Shown here: one piece after another, positions 55,086-63,156 of the stretch | Layout of the letters: each line of letters starts with the position of its first letter | Numbering within the stretch: position 1 is the first letter of the stretch | Assembly (NCBI GenBank): GCA_022710975.1 | Contig: JAKLGA010000003.1 | Span: 62,001-126,000, forward strand | DNA length: 64,000 nucleotides | Origin: Myxococcota bacterium | GTDB lineage: Bacteria; Myxococcota; B64-G9 | Reading direction: 5' to 3' | Notes under the pieces: model-generated | Told to the model about the DNA's origin: nothing | Database searches by the model: none | What the model saw: only the letters and a program-made list of their open reading frames with translations | Program-made: the position numbers and the translations under genes

Positions 55086-56455
55086 AGGAGCAGCTTGTCC
55101 CATTGCGGCCCCACCCGACCGCGGCGGTGCATGCGCGCCAGCATGGTCTGGAAACGCTCGCCGCCCGAGCCGACCACCCAGTGGAGGCGGCCCGCGGCCC
55201 GAGCCTGGACGCGGGCGATGATGTCCGCGCTCGGCGGGCCGGCGCGGTAGTAGGTCGGCTCGAGCAGCTCGTCCTCGGGCCGGATCTGCCCCTCCTGTTG
55301 GGCCAGGCGCCACAGGCCGGTGCCGGGGTAGATGCGCACGCCGCAGAAGAAGAACATCGCCGCCCGCTCGAGCTGCTCGGCCGCCTCCAGCGCCGCCCCG
55401 AGGGTGGCCTCGGTCTCCCCGGGGCCGCCCAGCATGAAGTAGTGGGCCACGGGTAGTCCCGCCGCGCGGGCCGCGCGGTGGGCGGCGAACACGTCCGCCG
55501 CCCGGAAGCTCTTGTGGTAGCGGGCCAGCACCGCGTCGCTCAGGTGATCGGTGCCGAACTCGACGTGCGCCAGGCCGCAGGCCCGCAGGTGCGCGTAGAA
55601 CCCGTCCGGGGGGGCCAGGGGCGCGAAGAAGGCGCCCCAGGGCAGGCTCAGCCCGGCCGCGCGCATGGCCTCGGCCACCGCCAGGCTGTGGGCCGGGTCG
55701 GCGTTGAACACCGAGTCTGCCAGGAACAGGTAGCGCGCCCCGGCGTCCTGCAGGGCCCGGGCGGCGCGGCCGACCTCCTCGGGCGGGAAGGCGCGCAGCC
55801 GGCCGCCCTCGATCAGCGGGTAGGTGCAGTAGGCGCAGTGGAAGGGGCAGCCGCGCTGGGTCTGGAGGTTCAGCATGCCGCCCCGCGCGAGGTACGGCCC
55901 GCACTCCTCGGGCGTCCGCGGCAGGCGGCGGGGGTGACCCCCGGCCCAGGGCGGCGGCCGGTGGAAGGGGCGCCCGGGCAGCACCACCCCGGGCAGGGCG
56001 GCCAGCGCGTCCGCGCCCGCGCCTGCCTCCAGGGCCTGCAGCACGGCGCCGAAGCGCTCCCCCTCGCCGGCCAGCCCCAGGTCGGCCGCGCCGAGCGCGA
56101 GCAGCCGCTCGGGGAAGAGCGTGTAGCCAGCCCCGCCCAGCACCACCCACGGCCCGCCCGCCTCGCGCGGGCCGGCGGCCGCGCGCACGGCGGCGACCGC
56201 GCGCCGGCAGTCGTCGACGAACGAGCGCGCCGCGCTCACGTCGGTGTTGTCCACGTTGCGCAGCGACAGCCCGACCACCTGCGGGTCGAAGCCGCGCACG
56301 GCCGCGCCCAGGCCGTCCTCCCCGGGCTGCTCCAGGAGGTCCAGCAGGCGCACCTCGTGGCGAGGGTCGAGCGCGCCGGCCACGTGGTCCAGGCCGAGCG
56401 GGTAGACCGGGAAGGGCTCGGCCAGCCGGTTCAGCGAGGCCAGCAGGACCCGCAT
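55082..56455 (-). CDS. B12-binding-domain radical SAM enzyme
   Basis: This is a 457-aa protein: an N-terminal cobalamin-binding-like Rossmann domain (about 1-140, ending LVLGGAGYTLFPERLL-like) followed by a radical SAM barrel with the cluster motif CPFHCAYC near residue 203 (CxxxCxxC) and the GGE-like segment LGGPGETEATL. The canonical DxHxxG cobalamin ligand is not obvious. Members commonly methylate unreactive carbons or rearrange lipids; related proteins are encoded beside fatty-acid-synthase genes in lipid clusters such as those for ladderanes. Likely tailors the polyketide or lipid chain. ATG 56455 is 10 bp after the KS-CLF stop. Confidence 0.85.
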   Translation of the reverse strand: MRVLLASLNRLAEPFPVYPLGLDHVAGALDPRHEVRLLDLLEQPGEDGLGAAVRGFDPQVVGLSLRNVDNTDVSAARSFVDDCRRAVAAVRAAAGPREAGGPWVVLGGAGYTLFPERLLALGAADLGLAGEGERFGAVLQALEAGAGADALAALPGVVLPGRPFHRPPPWAGGHPRRLPRTPEECGPYLARGGMLNLQTQRGCPFHCAYCTYPLIEGGRLRAFPPEEVGRAARALQDAGARYLFLADSVFNADPAHSLAVAEAMRAAGLSLPWGAFFAPLAPPDGFYAHLRACGLAHVEFGTDHLSDAVLARYHKSFRAADVFAAHRAARAAGLPVAHYFMLGGPGETEATLGAALEAAEQLERAAMFFFCGVRIYPGTGLWRLAQQEGQIRPEDELLEPTYYRAGPPSADIIARVQARAAGRLHWVVGSGGERFQTMLARMHRRGRVGPQWDKLLL

Positions 56456-56465
56456 GGCCGCCCCC

Positions 56466-58730
56466 TCATGGGCTGAAGTCCACCGCGGTCAGGTGGGCGC
56501 CCAGCCCCACCAGCAGCACCCCGCGGCCGCCGAGGGCGACCGGGCCGCGGCCCGCGCCGAGCCCCGCCGGCAGCTCGCCCCCGGCCACCAGCCGGGCGGC
56601 CAGCACGGCCGCGACCGCGCTCGCGGAGGCGAATTCGCCCAGCAGCGGGCGCACATCGACCACCGGCCCGGGGAAGGCCGCCGCCTGGACGAACGCGCGC
56701 CAGCGCTCGCCGCCCTGGCGGTGGCCCGCCGGCAGATCGACCAGCAGCGCGCCGTAACGCTCGCCGAGCGCCGCGGGGCCGCCCAGCTCCGCGACCAGGG
56801 CGGCCAGCCCGGCCGCCACGTCCTCGGGCCGCTCGGGCGCGAGCCGGCAGGCCCGCAGGCGGACGCTCGGGCCCGCCTGGCCCGGGGCGCAATCGGCCTC
56901 CGGGCGCAGCCACAGCGCGCCGCCGCCGTCGGCCGGTTCGCCCCCGCAGGGGTCGAACAGCGGGCTCAGCACCGGGTGGTGCTCGTCTGCGCCCAGCACC
57001 AGGAGCTCCCGGGCGCGCGGGGTCTCGCGCTCCTCGACGTCCAGCGCCAGGAGCTCGGCCATCAGCAGGGCCGCCTCGAAGGAGCTGTCCCCCACGCTGG
57101 CGGTCAGGTTGGCCCCGCGCGCGCCGAGCCGCATGGCGAGCTGCCCGGCCGGGGCGTTGTGCACCGAGCCGACGAAGTCGATCGGGCTGGCCAGCCGCTG
57201 CGGATCGGAGAACAGCTCGTGCAGGAAGTCGTGCGTCTCCGACAGCGGGCCGAAGCCGGTGCCGAAGAAGATCCGCCTGGGCCCGGCCTCCGCGTCGGGG
57301 CACAGCGCCTGGCCGAGCGCGAGCACGAGGCGCGGCAGGCGCTTCTGGCGCCGGCAGACGCGCGGCGGCAGCTCGCGCACCACGTCCGCGTCGGGCAGCA
57401 GGCCGGCGCAGCGCTGCCCGCCCGCGAAGCGCTCCCAGGTCTCCCGGGTGTGCCCGGCGCCGGTCAGGCAGGCGCTGCCCACCACCCGCAGGCAGGCCGT
57501 GGGCCCGGGCGGGGCCTTCAGCCGGCCGCCGGGCCCGCTCAGGTGGACCGCCTGGCCGGCCGTGTTGCGCACCGCCCCGAGCACCAGGGCCGCGTTGTTG
57601 CCGCCGAAGCCGAAGGAGTTGGACATCACCGCGTGCAGCTCGGCCCGGCGCGGCTCGCGGAGCGGCGTGAGGCCCAGCTCGGGATCCGGCTCCGTGAGCC
57701 CGACGTTGGCGGGCAGCAGATCGCGGGTGAGCGCCGCCAGGCACACCACCGCCTCGACCGCCCCGGCGGCCGCCAGGGGGTGGCCGAACACGCCCTTGGT
57801 CGAGGACACGGGCGGCAGCCGGTCGTCGAACAGGTCGCGCACCGCCAGGGCCTCGGCCGCGTCGTTGTCGCGGGTGCCGGTGCCGTGCAGGTTCACGTAG
57901 TCGATGCGCCGCGGGCCGAGCCCGGCGTCGGACAGCGCGGCCTGCATGGCCAGGAACGCCCCGAGCCCCTCGGGGTGCGGGGCGGTCGGGTGGTGCGCGT
58001 CGCAGGACAGGCCGCCGCCCAGCAGCTCGGCGATCACCCCCGGGTGGGGCGTCTCGGCCGCGTGCAGCAGCAGCATGGCGGCGCCCTCGGACACGCTCAT
58101 GCCAGCCCGCTCGCGGTCGAGCGGCCGGGTACCGCGCGGATCGACCAGCTTCAGCAGGCTGAAGCCGAAGTAGGTCAGGCGGCAGAGCGCGTCGGCGCCG
58201 CCCGCCAGCACCCGCTGGCAGCGCCCCGCGCGGATCAGCTCGAGCGCCACCTTGAGGGCCACGCCGGCCGAGGAGCAGGCCGTCGAGACCGTGAGCGCGG
58301 GCCCGCGGCAGCCCACGGCCCGCGCCACCCGCTCGGCCACCGTGCCGCTGCCGTGCAGCCGGTAGCGCTGCGGGTCCTTCACCCCGGCCAGCAGCAGCTC
58401 CTCGGACAGCGGCATGCCGCCCGTGGTCACCCCGAGCACGACCGCGTCCGGCGGCAGCTCCGCCCCGGCCATGGCCTGCTCGGCGGCGGCCAGCGCCAGG
58501 CGGTGGGTGCGAGGCCAGTCGGCGGGTCCGGGCAGGGGCAGCTCCCGGGGCACCTGCCCGGCCGGGCGGGGCCCGCCCACGCCGGGCTCGAACAGCCACA
58601 GCGGCTCGAGCGGGCGGTGCTCCACGCTGCTCTCGAGCAGCGCGCGCACCTGGGCGTCGAGGCCCACGCCCGCCGGGGTGACCACGCCCAGGCCGGTGAT
58701 GAAGGCCCGGATGGAGGGGCCGCGGCTCAA
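56466..58730 (-). CDS. Fused ketosynthase and chain-length factor (KS-CLF)
   Basis: This is a 754-aa protein of two thiolase folds. Residues 1-395 are an active-looking FabF-type ketosynthase with the complete triad: Cys152 in STACSSAG, His282 in HGTGTRDND and His317 in FGHPLAAAG. Residues about 410-754 resemble the truncated chain-length-factor family of aryl-polyene synthases; the nucleophile position reads VGDSSFEA with Asp548 in place of Cys, so it cannot condense. In E. coli the equivalent pair ApeO-ApeC is a heterodimer of separate chains. TTG 58730 overlaps the ACP stop in TTGA. Confidence 0.87.
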   Translation of the reverse strand: MSRGPSIRAFITGLGVVTPAGVGLDAQVRALLESSVEHRPLEPLWLFEPGVGGPRPAGQVPRELPLPGPADWPRTHRLALAAAEQAMAGAELPPDAVVLGVTTGGMPLSEELLLAGVKDPQRYRLHGSGTVAERVARAVGCRGPALTVSTACSSAGVALKVALELIRAGRCQRVLAGGADALCRLTYFGFSLLKLVDPRGTRPLDRERAGMSVSEGAAMLLLHAAETPHPGVIAELLGGGLSCDAHHPTAPHPEGLGAFLAMQAALSDAGLGPRRIDYVNLHGTGTRDNDAAEALAVRDLFDDRLPPVSSTKGVFGHPLAAAGAVEAVVCLAALTRDLLPANVGLTEPDPELGLTPLREPRRAELHAVMSNSFGFGGNNAALVLGAVRNTAGQAVHLSGPGGRLKAPPGPTACLRVVGSACLTGAGHTRETWERFAGGQRCAGLLPDADVVRELPPRVCRRQKRLPRLVLALGQALCPDAEAGPRRIFFGTGFGPLSETHDFLHELFSDPQRLASPIDFVGSVHNAPAGQLAMRLGARGANLTASVGDSSFEAALLMAELLALDVEERETPRARELLVLGADEHHPVLSPLFDPCGGEPADGGGALWLRPEADCAPGQAGPSVRLRACRLAPERPEDVAAGLAALVAELGGPAALGERYGALLVDLPAGHRQGGERWRAFVQAAAFPGPVVDVRPLLGEFASASAVAAVLAARLVAGGELPAGLGAGRGPVALGGRGVLLVGLGAHLTAVDFSP

Positions 58731-58999
58731 CCCGGGGCCCCCGACGACCTGCGGTTCTCGGCGATGTAGTCGGCCAGGGAGGCGACCGAGGTCATCACCC
58801 TGCGGCCGAGCTCCTTGTTGTCGATGCGGATTCCGTAGTCCTTCTCGAGCATGACCACCAGCTCGAGCACGTCGATGGAGTCGAGCCCCAGCCCCTCGCC
58901 GAACAGGGGAGCGTCGTCCGGGATGCTGTCCGGATCCACGTCCCGGAGGTCCAGCGTCTCCACGATCCTGCGCTTCAGTTCCGCTCGCAGCTCGTCCAT
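58727..58999 (-). CDS. Acyl carrier protein
   Basis: This is a 90-aa, four-helix acidic protein with the phosphopantetheine site at Ser41 in LGLDSIDVLELVV. It opens MDELRAELKRRIVETL. Size and motif are typical for a type II ACP. It carries the growing chain between KS-CLF, ketoreductase and dehydratase. It is the first gene of the minus-strand operon, with TTGA coupling to KS-CLF. No second ACP is seen in the window, while many aryl-polyene loci have two. Confidence 0.92.
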   Translation of the reverse strand: MDELRAELKRRIVETLDLRDVDPDSIPDDAPLFGEGLGLDSIDVLELVVMLEKDYGIRIDNKELGRRVMTSVASLADYIAENRRSSGAPG

Positions 59000-59061
59000 C
59001 TGCCCGACCTCGTGAAGGTTCCGGCCCGGAGCCCGGCTACTCTCGCAGGGAAGGATCGGCG

Positions 59062-59067
59062 AGTCAA
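59062..59067 (-). promoter_or_regulatory. Possible -35 box TTGACT for the ACP operon
   Basis: On the minus strand TTGACT is followed 17 bp later by GAGAGT, a poor -10. It lies 63 bp upstream of the ACP start in the divergent gap. If the -10 is truly weak, activation by the cluster's LuxR protein would be needed. Confidence 0.35.
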
Positions 59068-59091
59068 GGCCGGGCGCAGCCCATCCTTGAC
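59063..59091. promoter_or_regulatory. Inverted repeat in the ACP/FabZ divergent promoter region
   Basis: GTCAAGG (59063-59069) and CCTTGAC (59085-59091) are perfect 7-bp complements 15 bp apart, centred in the 167-bp gap between the two divergent halves of the locus. They overlap both candidate -35 boxes. This is either an operator or just two back-to-back -35 elements. Confidence 0.45.
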
Positions 59092-59092
59092 A
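59087..59092 (+). promoter_or_regulatory. Perfect -35 box TTGACA for the FabZ-FabG operon
   Basis: TTGACA is followed 17 bp later by AGAAAC, a weak -10, about 52 bp before GTG 59167. Confidence 0.4.
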
Positions 59093-59166
59093 CCCGGCCG
59101 GGCCGCGGAAGAAACTCCGAGCTCCCGTCGTCCAAGCACAACGGCGGACGGCGAGGAGGACCCCGC

Positions 59167-59631
59167 GTGACCGTGAGCGCTCCCGAGGACGCCTCCATCG
59201 AAGGGCTGATCCCCCACCGCGGCCGCATGCGGCTGGTCGAGCGGCTGCTCTCGGTCACCGGGGACCGGGCCCGCATCGGCACCCGGGTGGGCGCGGACTG
59301 GCCGCTGTGCGGCCCGCAGGGCGTCCCGGCGATGGTGCTGGTGGAGGCCGTGGCCCAGGCGGCCGGCCTGTTGATGGGCCGGCGCAAGAGCCAGGAGCGC
59401 ATGGGCGGCCGGGGCTGGCTGGTGGGCGTCAAGTCGGCCAGCCTGGCCCGGGGCGCGATCCCGGTGGGCACGGCGCTGGAGATCGAGGTGGAGATCCTGC
59501 ACGAGGTGGACGTGTACGTCGTCTTCCGCGGCCGGGCCCGGGCCGGGGAGCACACCCTGGCGGAGGTCGAGATCCAGACCTTCCAGCCCGCGGAGATGGC
59601 CGCCTACATGGGCGAGGAGCGCGACACATGA
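59167..59631 (+). CDS. FabZ-like hotdog dehydratase
   Basis: This is a 154-aa single hotdog-fold protein with catalytic His17 in LIPHRGRMRLVERL and Glu60 in MVLVEAVAQAAG, the pair expected for 3-hydroxyacyl-ACP dehydratases of the FabZ and aryl-polyene type. It removes water from the 3-hydroxyacyl-ACP to give each conjugated double bond. GTG 59167 follows GAGGAGGA. FabG overlaps its stop in ATGA. Confidence 0.88.
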   Translation: MTVSAPEDASIEGLIPHRGRMRLVERLLSVTGDRARIGTRVGADWPLCGPQGVPAMVLVEAVAQAAGLLMGRRKSQERMGGRGWLVGVKSASLARGAIPVGTALEIEVEILHEVDVYVVFRGRARAGEHTLAEVEIQTFQPAEMAAYMGEERDT

Positions 59632-60377
59632 GCGACGTCAAGGGCACCCCCGACGGCCGTCCGCTGGCGGTGGTCACCGGCGGCAGCCGGGGCATCGGCC
59701 GGGCCACCTGCGTGGAGCTCGCCCGGGTCGGGTACTTCGTGGTGGTGAACTACAAGAGGCGTGAGGACGAGGCCGAGGCCACCCTGGAGTCCATGCGGGC
59801 CCTGGGCGCGCAGGGCGAGATCCTCGGCCTGGACGTGGGCGACCGGGCCGCGGCCTTCGCCAAGCTGGAGGCGCTCCAGGATCGGCTCGGGCCGGTGGCG
59901 GTGCTGGTCAACAACGCCGGCGTGACCGCGGACGGGCTGTTCCCCATGATGAGCGGGGACGCCTGGGACAAGGTCATGCGCACCACGCTGGACGGCTTCT
60001 TCAACGTCACCCGGCCGCTGCTCAAGGGCATGATGAAGCGCCGCCAGGGCAGCATCGTCAACGTGGCCTCGGTCTCGGCCCTGGTGGGCAACCGGGGCCA
60101 GGTGAACTACTCGGCGGCCAAGGCCGGCCTGGTGGGCGCGACCCGCTCGCTGGCGGCCGAGGTGGCCCGCCTGGGCATCCGGGTCAACGCCGTGGCGCCC
60201 GGGCTGATCGAGACCGACATGACCGCCAAGGTGCCGCGCGACCAGCTCAAGCAGCTCATCCCCATGAACCGCGTCGGGGCGCCGGAAGAGGTGGCCCGGG
60301 TGATCCGCTTCCTGTGCTCGGATGACGCCTCGTACGTGACCGGGCAGGTCCTCGGGGTGACCGGGGGCATGGTCTGA
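59628..60377 (+). CDS. fabG: 3-oxoacyl-ACP reductase, FabG-type
   Basis: This is a 249-aa classical short-chain dehydrogenase with cofactor motif TGGSRGIG (18-25), NNAG (95-98), and the catalytic Ser148, Tyr161 and Lys165 in NYSAAKAG. The ALGIR/APGLIETDM tail fits FabG. It reduces the beta-keto group of the ACP-bound chain with NADPH. ATG 59628 overlaps the dehydratase stop. It is likely dedicated to this locus rather than housekeeping fatty acid synthesis. Confidence 0.92.
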   Translation: MSDVKGTPDGRPLAVVTGGSRGIGRATCVELARVGYFVVVNYKRREDEAEATLESMRALGAQGEILGLDVGDRAAAFAKLEALQDRLGPVAVLVNNAGVTADGLFPMMSGDAWDKVMRTTLDGFFNVTRPLLKGMMKRRQGSIVNVASVSALVGNRGQVNYSAAKAGLVGATRSLAAEVARLGIRVNAVAPGLIETDMTAKVPRDQLKQLIPMNRVGAPEEVARVIRFLCSDDASYVTGQVLGVTGGMV

Positions 60378-60388
60378 GGAGGCGAGCG

Positions 60389-61039
60389 GTGCGCCGGATG
60401 CTCCACCTGCTCGCCGGCCTGCTGCTGCTGCTGGGCGCGCTGCCGGCGGCGGGCGCGGGCTGGACCGCGAGCCTGGACGAGGTGCGCCGGGCGAGCGCCC
60501 GGGTCAAGAGCGTCCAGGCGCGCTTCGTGCAGACCAAGGCCATGCGCCTGCTCACCAAGCCGCTGCGCTCGGAGGGGGTGTTCGCCTTCCAGGCGCCTGG
60601 CTCGGTGCGCTGGGAGTACGCCCTGCCGCTCAGGAGCGTGCTGCTGCTGTCCGGGGACCGCCTGCAGCGCTTCGCCTGGCGGGACGGGACCTGGCAGGCG
60701 GACGCGGCCGAGCGGCTGGAGGCCATGCGGGTGGTGGTCGAGGAGATGCAGGCCTGGCTGACCGGCCGCTTCGCCGACAGCCGGGCCTTCGCCCCGGAGC
60801 TGGTGCCGGCCCGGGCGGACGGCCCGGCGCGGGTGGTGCTCACCCCGCGCGAGCCGGGCCTGCGGAAGATCCTGCAGCGGGTCGAGCTGCGCCTGGGGGA
60901 GCGGCCCGGGCTGATCGAGCGCATCGAGATCGTCGAGGGGCCCGAGGCCACGACGACCATCGAGTTCCTGGACATCCGCCTGGACGAGCCCGTGCCCGCG
61001 GCCCGTTTCCAGCAGCCCGGCGAGGGTCCCGCGCCGTGA
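60389..61039 (+). CDS. LolA-like outer-membrane lipoprotein carrier
   Basis: This is a 216-aa periplasmic protein with a signal peptide (1-23, ending PAAGA). The open beta-barrel pattern (VQARFVQTKAMRLLTKPL, SEGVFAFQAPGSVRWEY, PLRSVLLLSGDRL) matches LolA and the LolA-like proteins of aryl-polyene loci. It would shuttle a lipid-linked product from the MMPL exporter to the outer membrane. GTG 60389 follows GAGGAGGCGAG. A downstream lipoprotein gene is GTGA-coupled. Confidence 0.85.
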   Translation: MRRMLHLLAGLLLLLGALPAAGAGWTASLDEVRRASARVKSVQARFVQTKAMRLLTKPLRSEGVFAFQAPGSVRWEYALPLRSVLLLSGDRLQRFAWRDGTWQADAAERLEAMRVVVEEMQAWLTGRFADSRAFAPELVPARADGPARVVLTPREPGLRKILQRVELRLGERPGLIERIEIVEGPEATTTIEFLDIRLDEPVPAARFQQPGEGPAP

Positions 61040-61770
61040 GCCGCCCGCTCGTCCTGGCCCTGGCCCTCGCCCCCGGCCTGCTCGCGCCCGCCTGCGCCCA
61101 CCTGCCCGAGCTCTACGAGTTGCCCGAGGCCCCCACGGCGGCCGGGCTCCAGCAGCGCTGCCACGAGGTGGGTCCGGCGGCCGCCTTCCGCGCGGTGCAC
61201 GCCATCGAGGCCCGCCTGCCGCTCGGCCAGGCGAGCGCCATGCTCGGGGTGAGCGCGGCGGACCCGCTGCGGGGGAGGCTGCGCGCGGCGCTGGTCAGCG
61301 CCGAGGGGCTGACGCTGTTCGAGGGGCTGCGCGGGGACGGAGGCCGGATCCGGGTCCTGCGCGCCGTGCCCCCGCTCGACGGGCCGGACTTCGGCCCCAT
61401 GCTGCTCGACGACGTGGCGCTGCTGCTGCTCGCCCCGCGCGGGCCGACCCTGCGCATGGGCCGCATGCGGTCGGGCGAGGGGGTCTGCCGCGCCCCGGTC
61501 CGCTCGGCGGTCTGGCCCGGCGGCGTCCTGGACGTGCTGCCCGAGGCCACGGACGGCGGGGCGGCGCTCAGGCTGTACGACGGGGACGAGTCCCTGCGGC
61601 GCGAGGTCCACCTGTCGGGCCGCACGCCGGCCGGGCTCTACCAGCGCATGCGCCTCGAGGCCTTCGGGCCGGGCGGCTACTCCCTGGAGCTCACCTTGCT
61701 GGAGAGCGAGCCCATGGACCCGGACGATCCCCTGTTCGAGGCGAACGAGCCCCCGGAGGAGCGACCATGA
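61036..61770 (+). CDS. Lipoprotein, possible outer-membrane acceptor (DUF3261-like)
   Basis: This is a 244-aa protein with lipobox LAPAC (Cys20). It is strand-rich with repeated hydrophobic ladders (LRAALVSAEGLTLFEGL, GPMLLDDVALLLLAP, GGYSLELTLLESE), the layout of LolB- or LppX-like lipid-binding lipoproteins. Aryl-polyene loci usually hold such a lipoprotein next to the LolA-like gene, and I infer a role as receiver at the outer membrane. GTG 61036 overlaps the LolA-like stop, and its own stop overlaps the next start in ATGA. Confidence 0.72.
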   Translation: MSRPLVLALALAPGLLAPACAHLPELYELPEAPTAAGLQQRCHEVGPAAAFRAVHAIEARLPLGQASAMLGVSAADPLRGRLRAALVSAEGLTLFEGLRGDGGRIRVLRAVPPLDGPDFGPMLLDDVALLLLAPRGPTLRMGRMRSGEGVCRAPVRSAVWPGGVLDVLPEATDGGAALRLYDGDESLRREVHLSGRTPAGLYQRMRLEAFGPGGYSLELTLLESEPMDPDDPLFEANEPPEERP

Positions 61771-62768
61771 GGATGCGAGGCTGGTTCGGCGTGGGGTTCG
61801 CCTGCCTCGCCCTGGCGGCCTGCGGTGGAGGGGGGGCGGACCCCGGGGATGGGGGCCAGGACGCCGCGGACGGCGCGGGCGAGGACGGCGGCGCCGACGT
61901 GGATCCCGGCCAGGCCTTCCGCCTCGTCCTGCCCGAGGGCGCGCGCCTGTGCCCGGGCTTCACGGAGGGCCGCGACCACCTCCAGGAGTACGCGCTGCTC
62001 AGCCAGATCGAGCTCCGCCCCGGAGCGCTGACCCTGCCCCGGGAGGCCGGTCGGTTCCAGGTGGCGAACCCCGTGACCCGGGTCGAGCTGCGCACGGCGG
62101 CCGAGCTGCTCGACTCCCCGCCCGCCGAGGTCGAGGCCGAGGCCAGCGTGTACGACCCGGGCGGCGACTGGGAGACGTGGAGCTACCTGGTGCAGGTGCC
62201 GCTCACCCGGGCCCAGGGCACGGCCGAGCTCGCCCTCCAGGTCGACGTCTCGCGCGTGGACGGCGCCTTCCCGGCGGACATCACCGTGGGCGCCGAGCCC
62301 GCCGGCGCGAGCGTGTCCGCCGTGCTCCTCCTCGACGGCGGGTACGAGCCGCTGACGGACGAGGTGCACTACGGCCCCTGCGAGCTGGCCGGGCCCCCCG
62401 TGCGCACGGTCCAGGCGACCTCCGCCGCGGGCACGCGGGTGGAGCTCGAGCTGCGCTCGGGGGGGTGGGGCGGGGCCTGCAGCATGGTCGGCGAGACCGC
62501 CTGCTACTTCCTCACCCGGGCGGCCTACGCGCGCGGCGCCTACCAGGAGGAGATCACCGACCGCTGGCAGCTCGTGTACAACGGCTCCCACCACAACTGG
62601 GCCGATCGCTACCTGCTGCTGCTCGCGCCGCCGGACGGCGCCAGCGCCGCCCTGCTGATCCTGTCGCCGGACTTCTTCACCCAGCAGGGCGCGGCCCTGG
62701 TGCACCTGGACGCGGGCCTGCAGGAGATCTCGCGGGAGGAGCTGACCACCTGGCAGCAGGGCCCCTGA
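61767..62768 (+). CDS. Lipoprotein of unknown function with acidic linker
   Basis: This is a 333-aa protein with lipobox LAAC (Cys19), then a Gly/Asp-rich linker with GQDAADGAGEDGGADV. The mature domain is beta-rich (VTRVELRTAAELL, AELALQVDVSRVDG, GTRVELELRSGGWGG) with a few cysteines, and contains a YNGSHHNWADRYLLLLAPP segment. No known family. It is coupled to the preceding lipoprotein by ATGA, so it belongs to the plus-strand arm of the locus, but the acidic linker resembles the lipoproteins at 17680 and 27906. Confidence 0.75.
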   Translation: MRMRGWFGVGFACLALAACGGGGADPGDGGQDAADGAGEDGGADVDPGQAFRLVLPEGARLCPGFTEGRDHLQEYALLSQIELRPGALTLPREAGRFQVANPVTRVELRTAAELLDSPPAEVEAEASVYDPGGDWETWSYLVQVPLTRAQGTAELALQVDVSRVDGAFPADITVGAEPAGASVSAVLLLDGGYEPLTDEVHYGPCELAGPPVRTVQATSAAGTRVELELRSGGWGGACSMVGETACYFLTRAAYARGAYQEEITDRWQLVYNGSHHNWADRYLLLLAPPDGASAALLILSPDFFTQQGAALVHLDAGLQEISREELTTWQQGP

Positions 62769-62781
62769 GCGGTGGCCCGCG

Positions 62782-63156
62782 CTAGGGCGCGAGCAGGGCG
62801 TCGACCTCGGCCCGGGTGAGCTCGCTCCAGTCGGGCCGGACGAAGCGCGCCCCGTCCCGCTGGAAGCTCACCCGGTAGAAGCTCTCGGCGTAGCTCTCGA
62901 GCTTGGAGCCGGTCTCCGGGCTGTGCTCGACGAACACCAGCTTGTCCGGGTCGAGCCCGCGCTCGGCCGTGAGCCGGGTGGCCAGCTCCGCGCAGAAGTT
63001 GGTCACCGAGGTGCCCGGGTTCTGGTCGAACAGCTCGGTCACCACCAGCACCTGCCGGTCCGGGCGGCGGACGAGCTTCAGCCCGCACAGGCTCGGCACC
63101 TCCCACAGGCCCGGGAAGTGGTACACCTCGTCCACGTACGCGAGGTCGGTCCTCAT
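62782..63156 (-). CDS. Small hypothetical protein coupled to a radical-SAM gene
   Basis: This is a 124-aa soluble protein of alpha/beta character: DEVYHFPGLWEVPSLCG, RQVLVVTELFDQNPGTSVTNF, DKLVFVEHSPETGSKLESY, YRVSFQRDGARFVRPDW. ATG 63156 overlaps the radical-SAM stop in ATGA, which suggests a partner or chaperone for that enzyme. Family unknown. It converges with the 61767 lipoprotein, 13 bp between stops. Confidence 0.72.
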   Translation of the reverse strand: MRTDLAYVDEVYHFPGLWEVPSLCGLKLVRRPDRQVLVVTELFDQNPGTSVTNFCAELATRLTAERGLDPDKLVFVEHSPETGSKLESYAESFYRVSFQRDGARFVRPDWSELTRAEVDALLAP

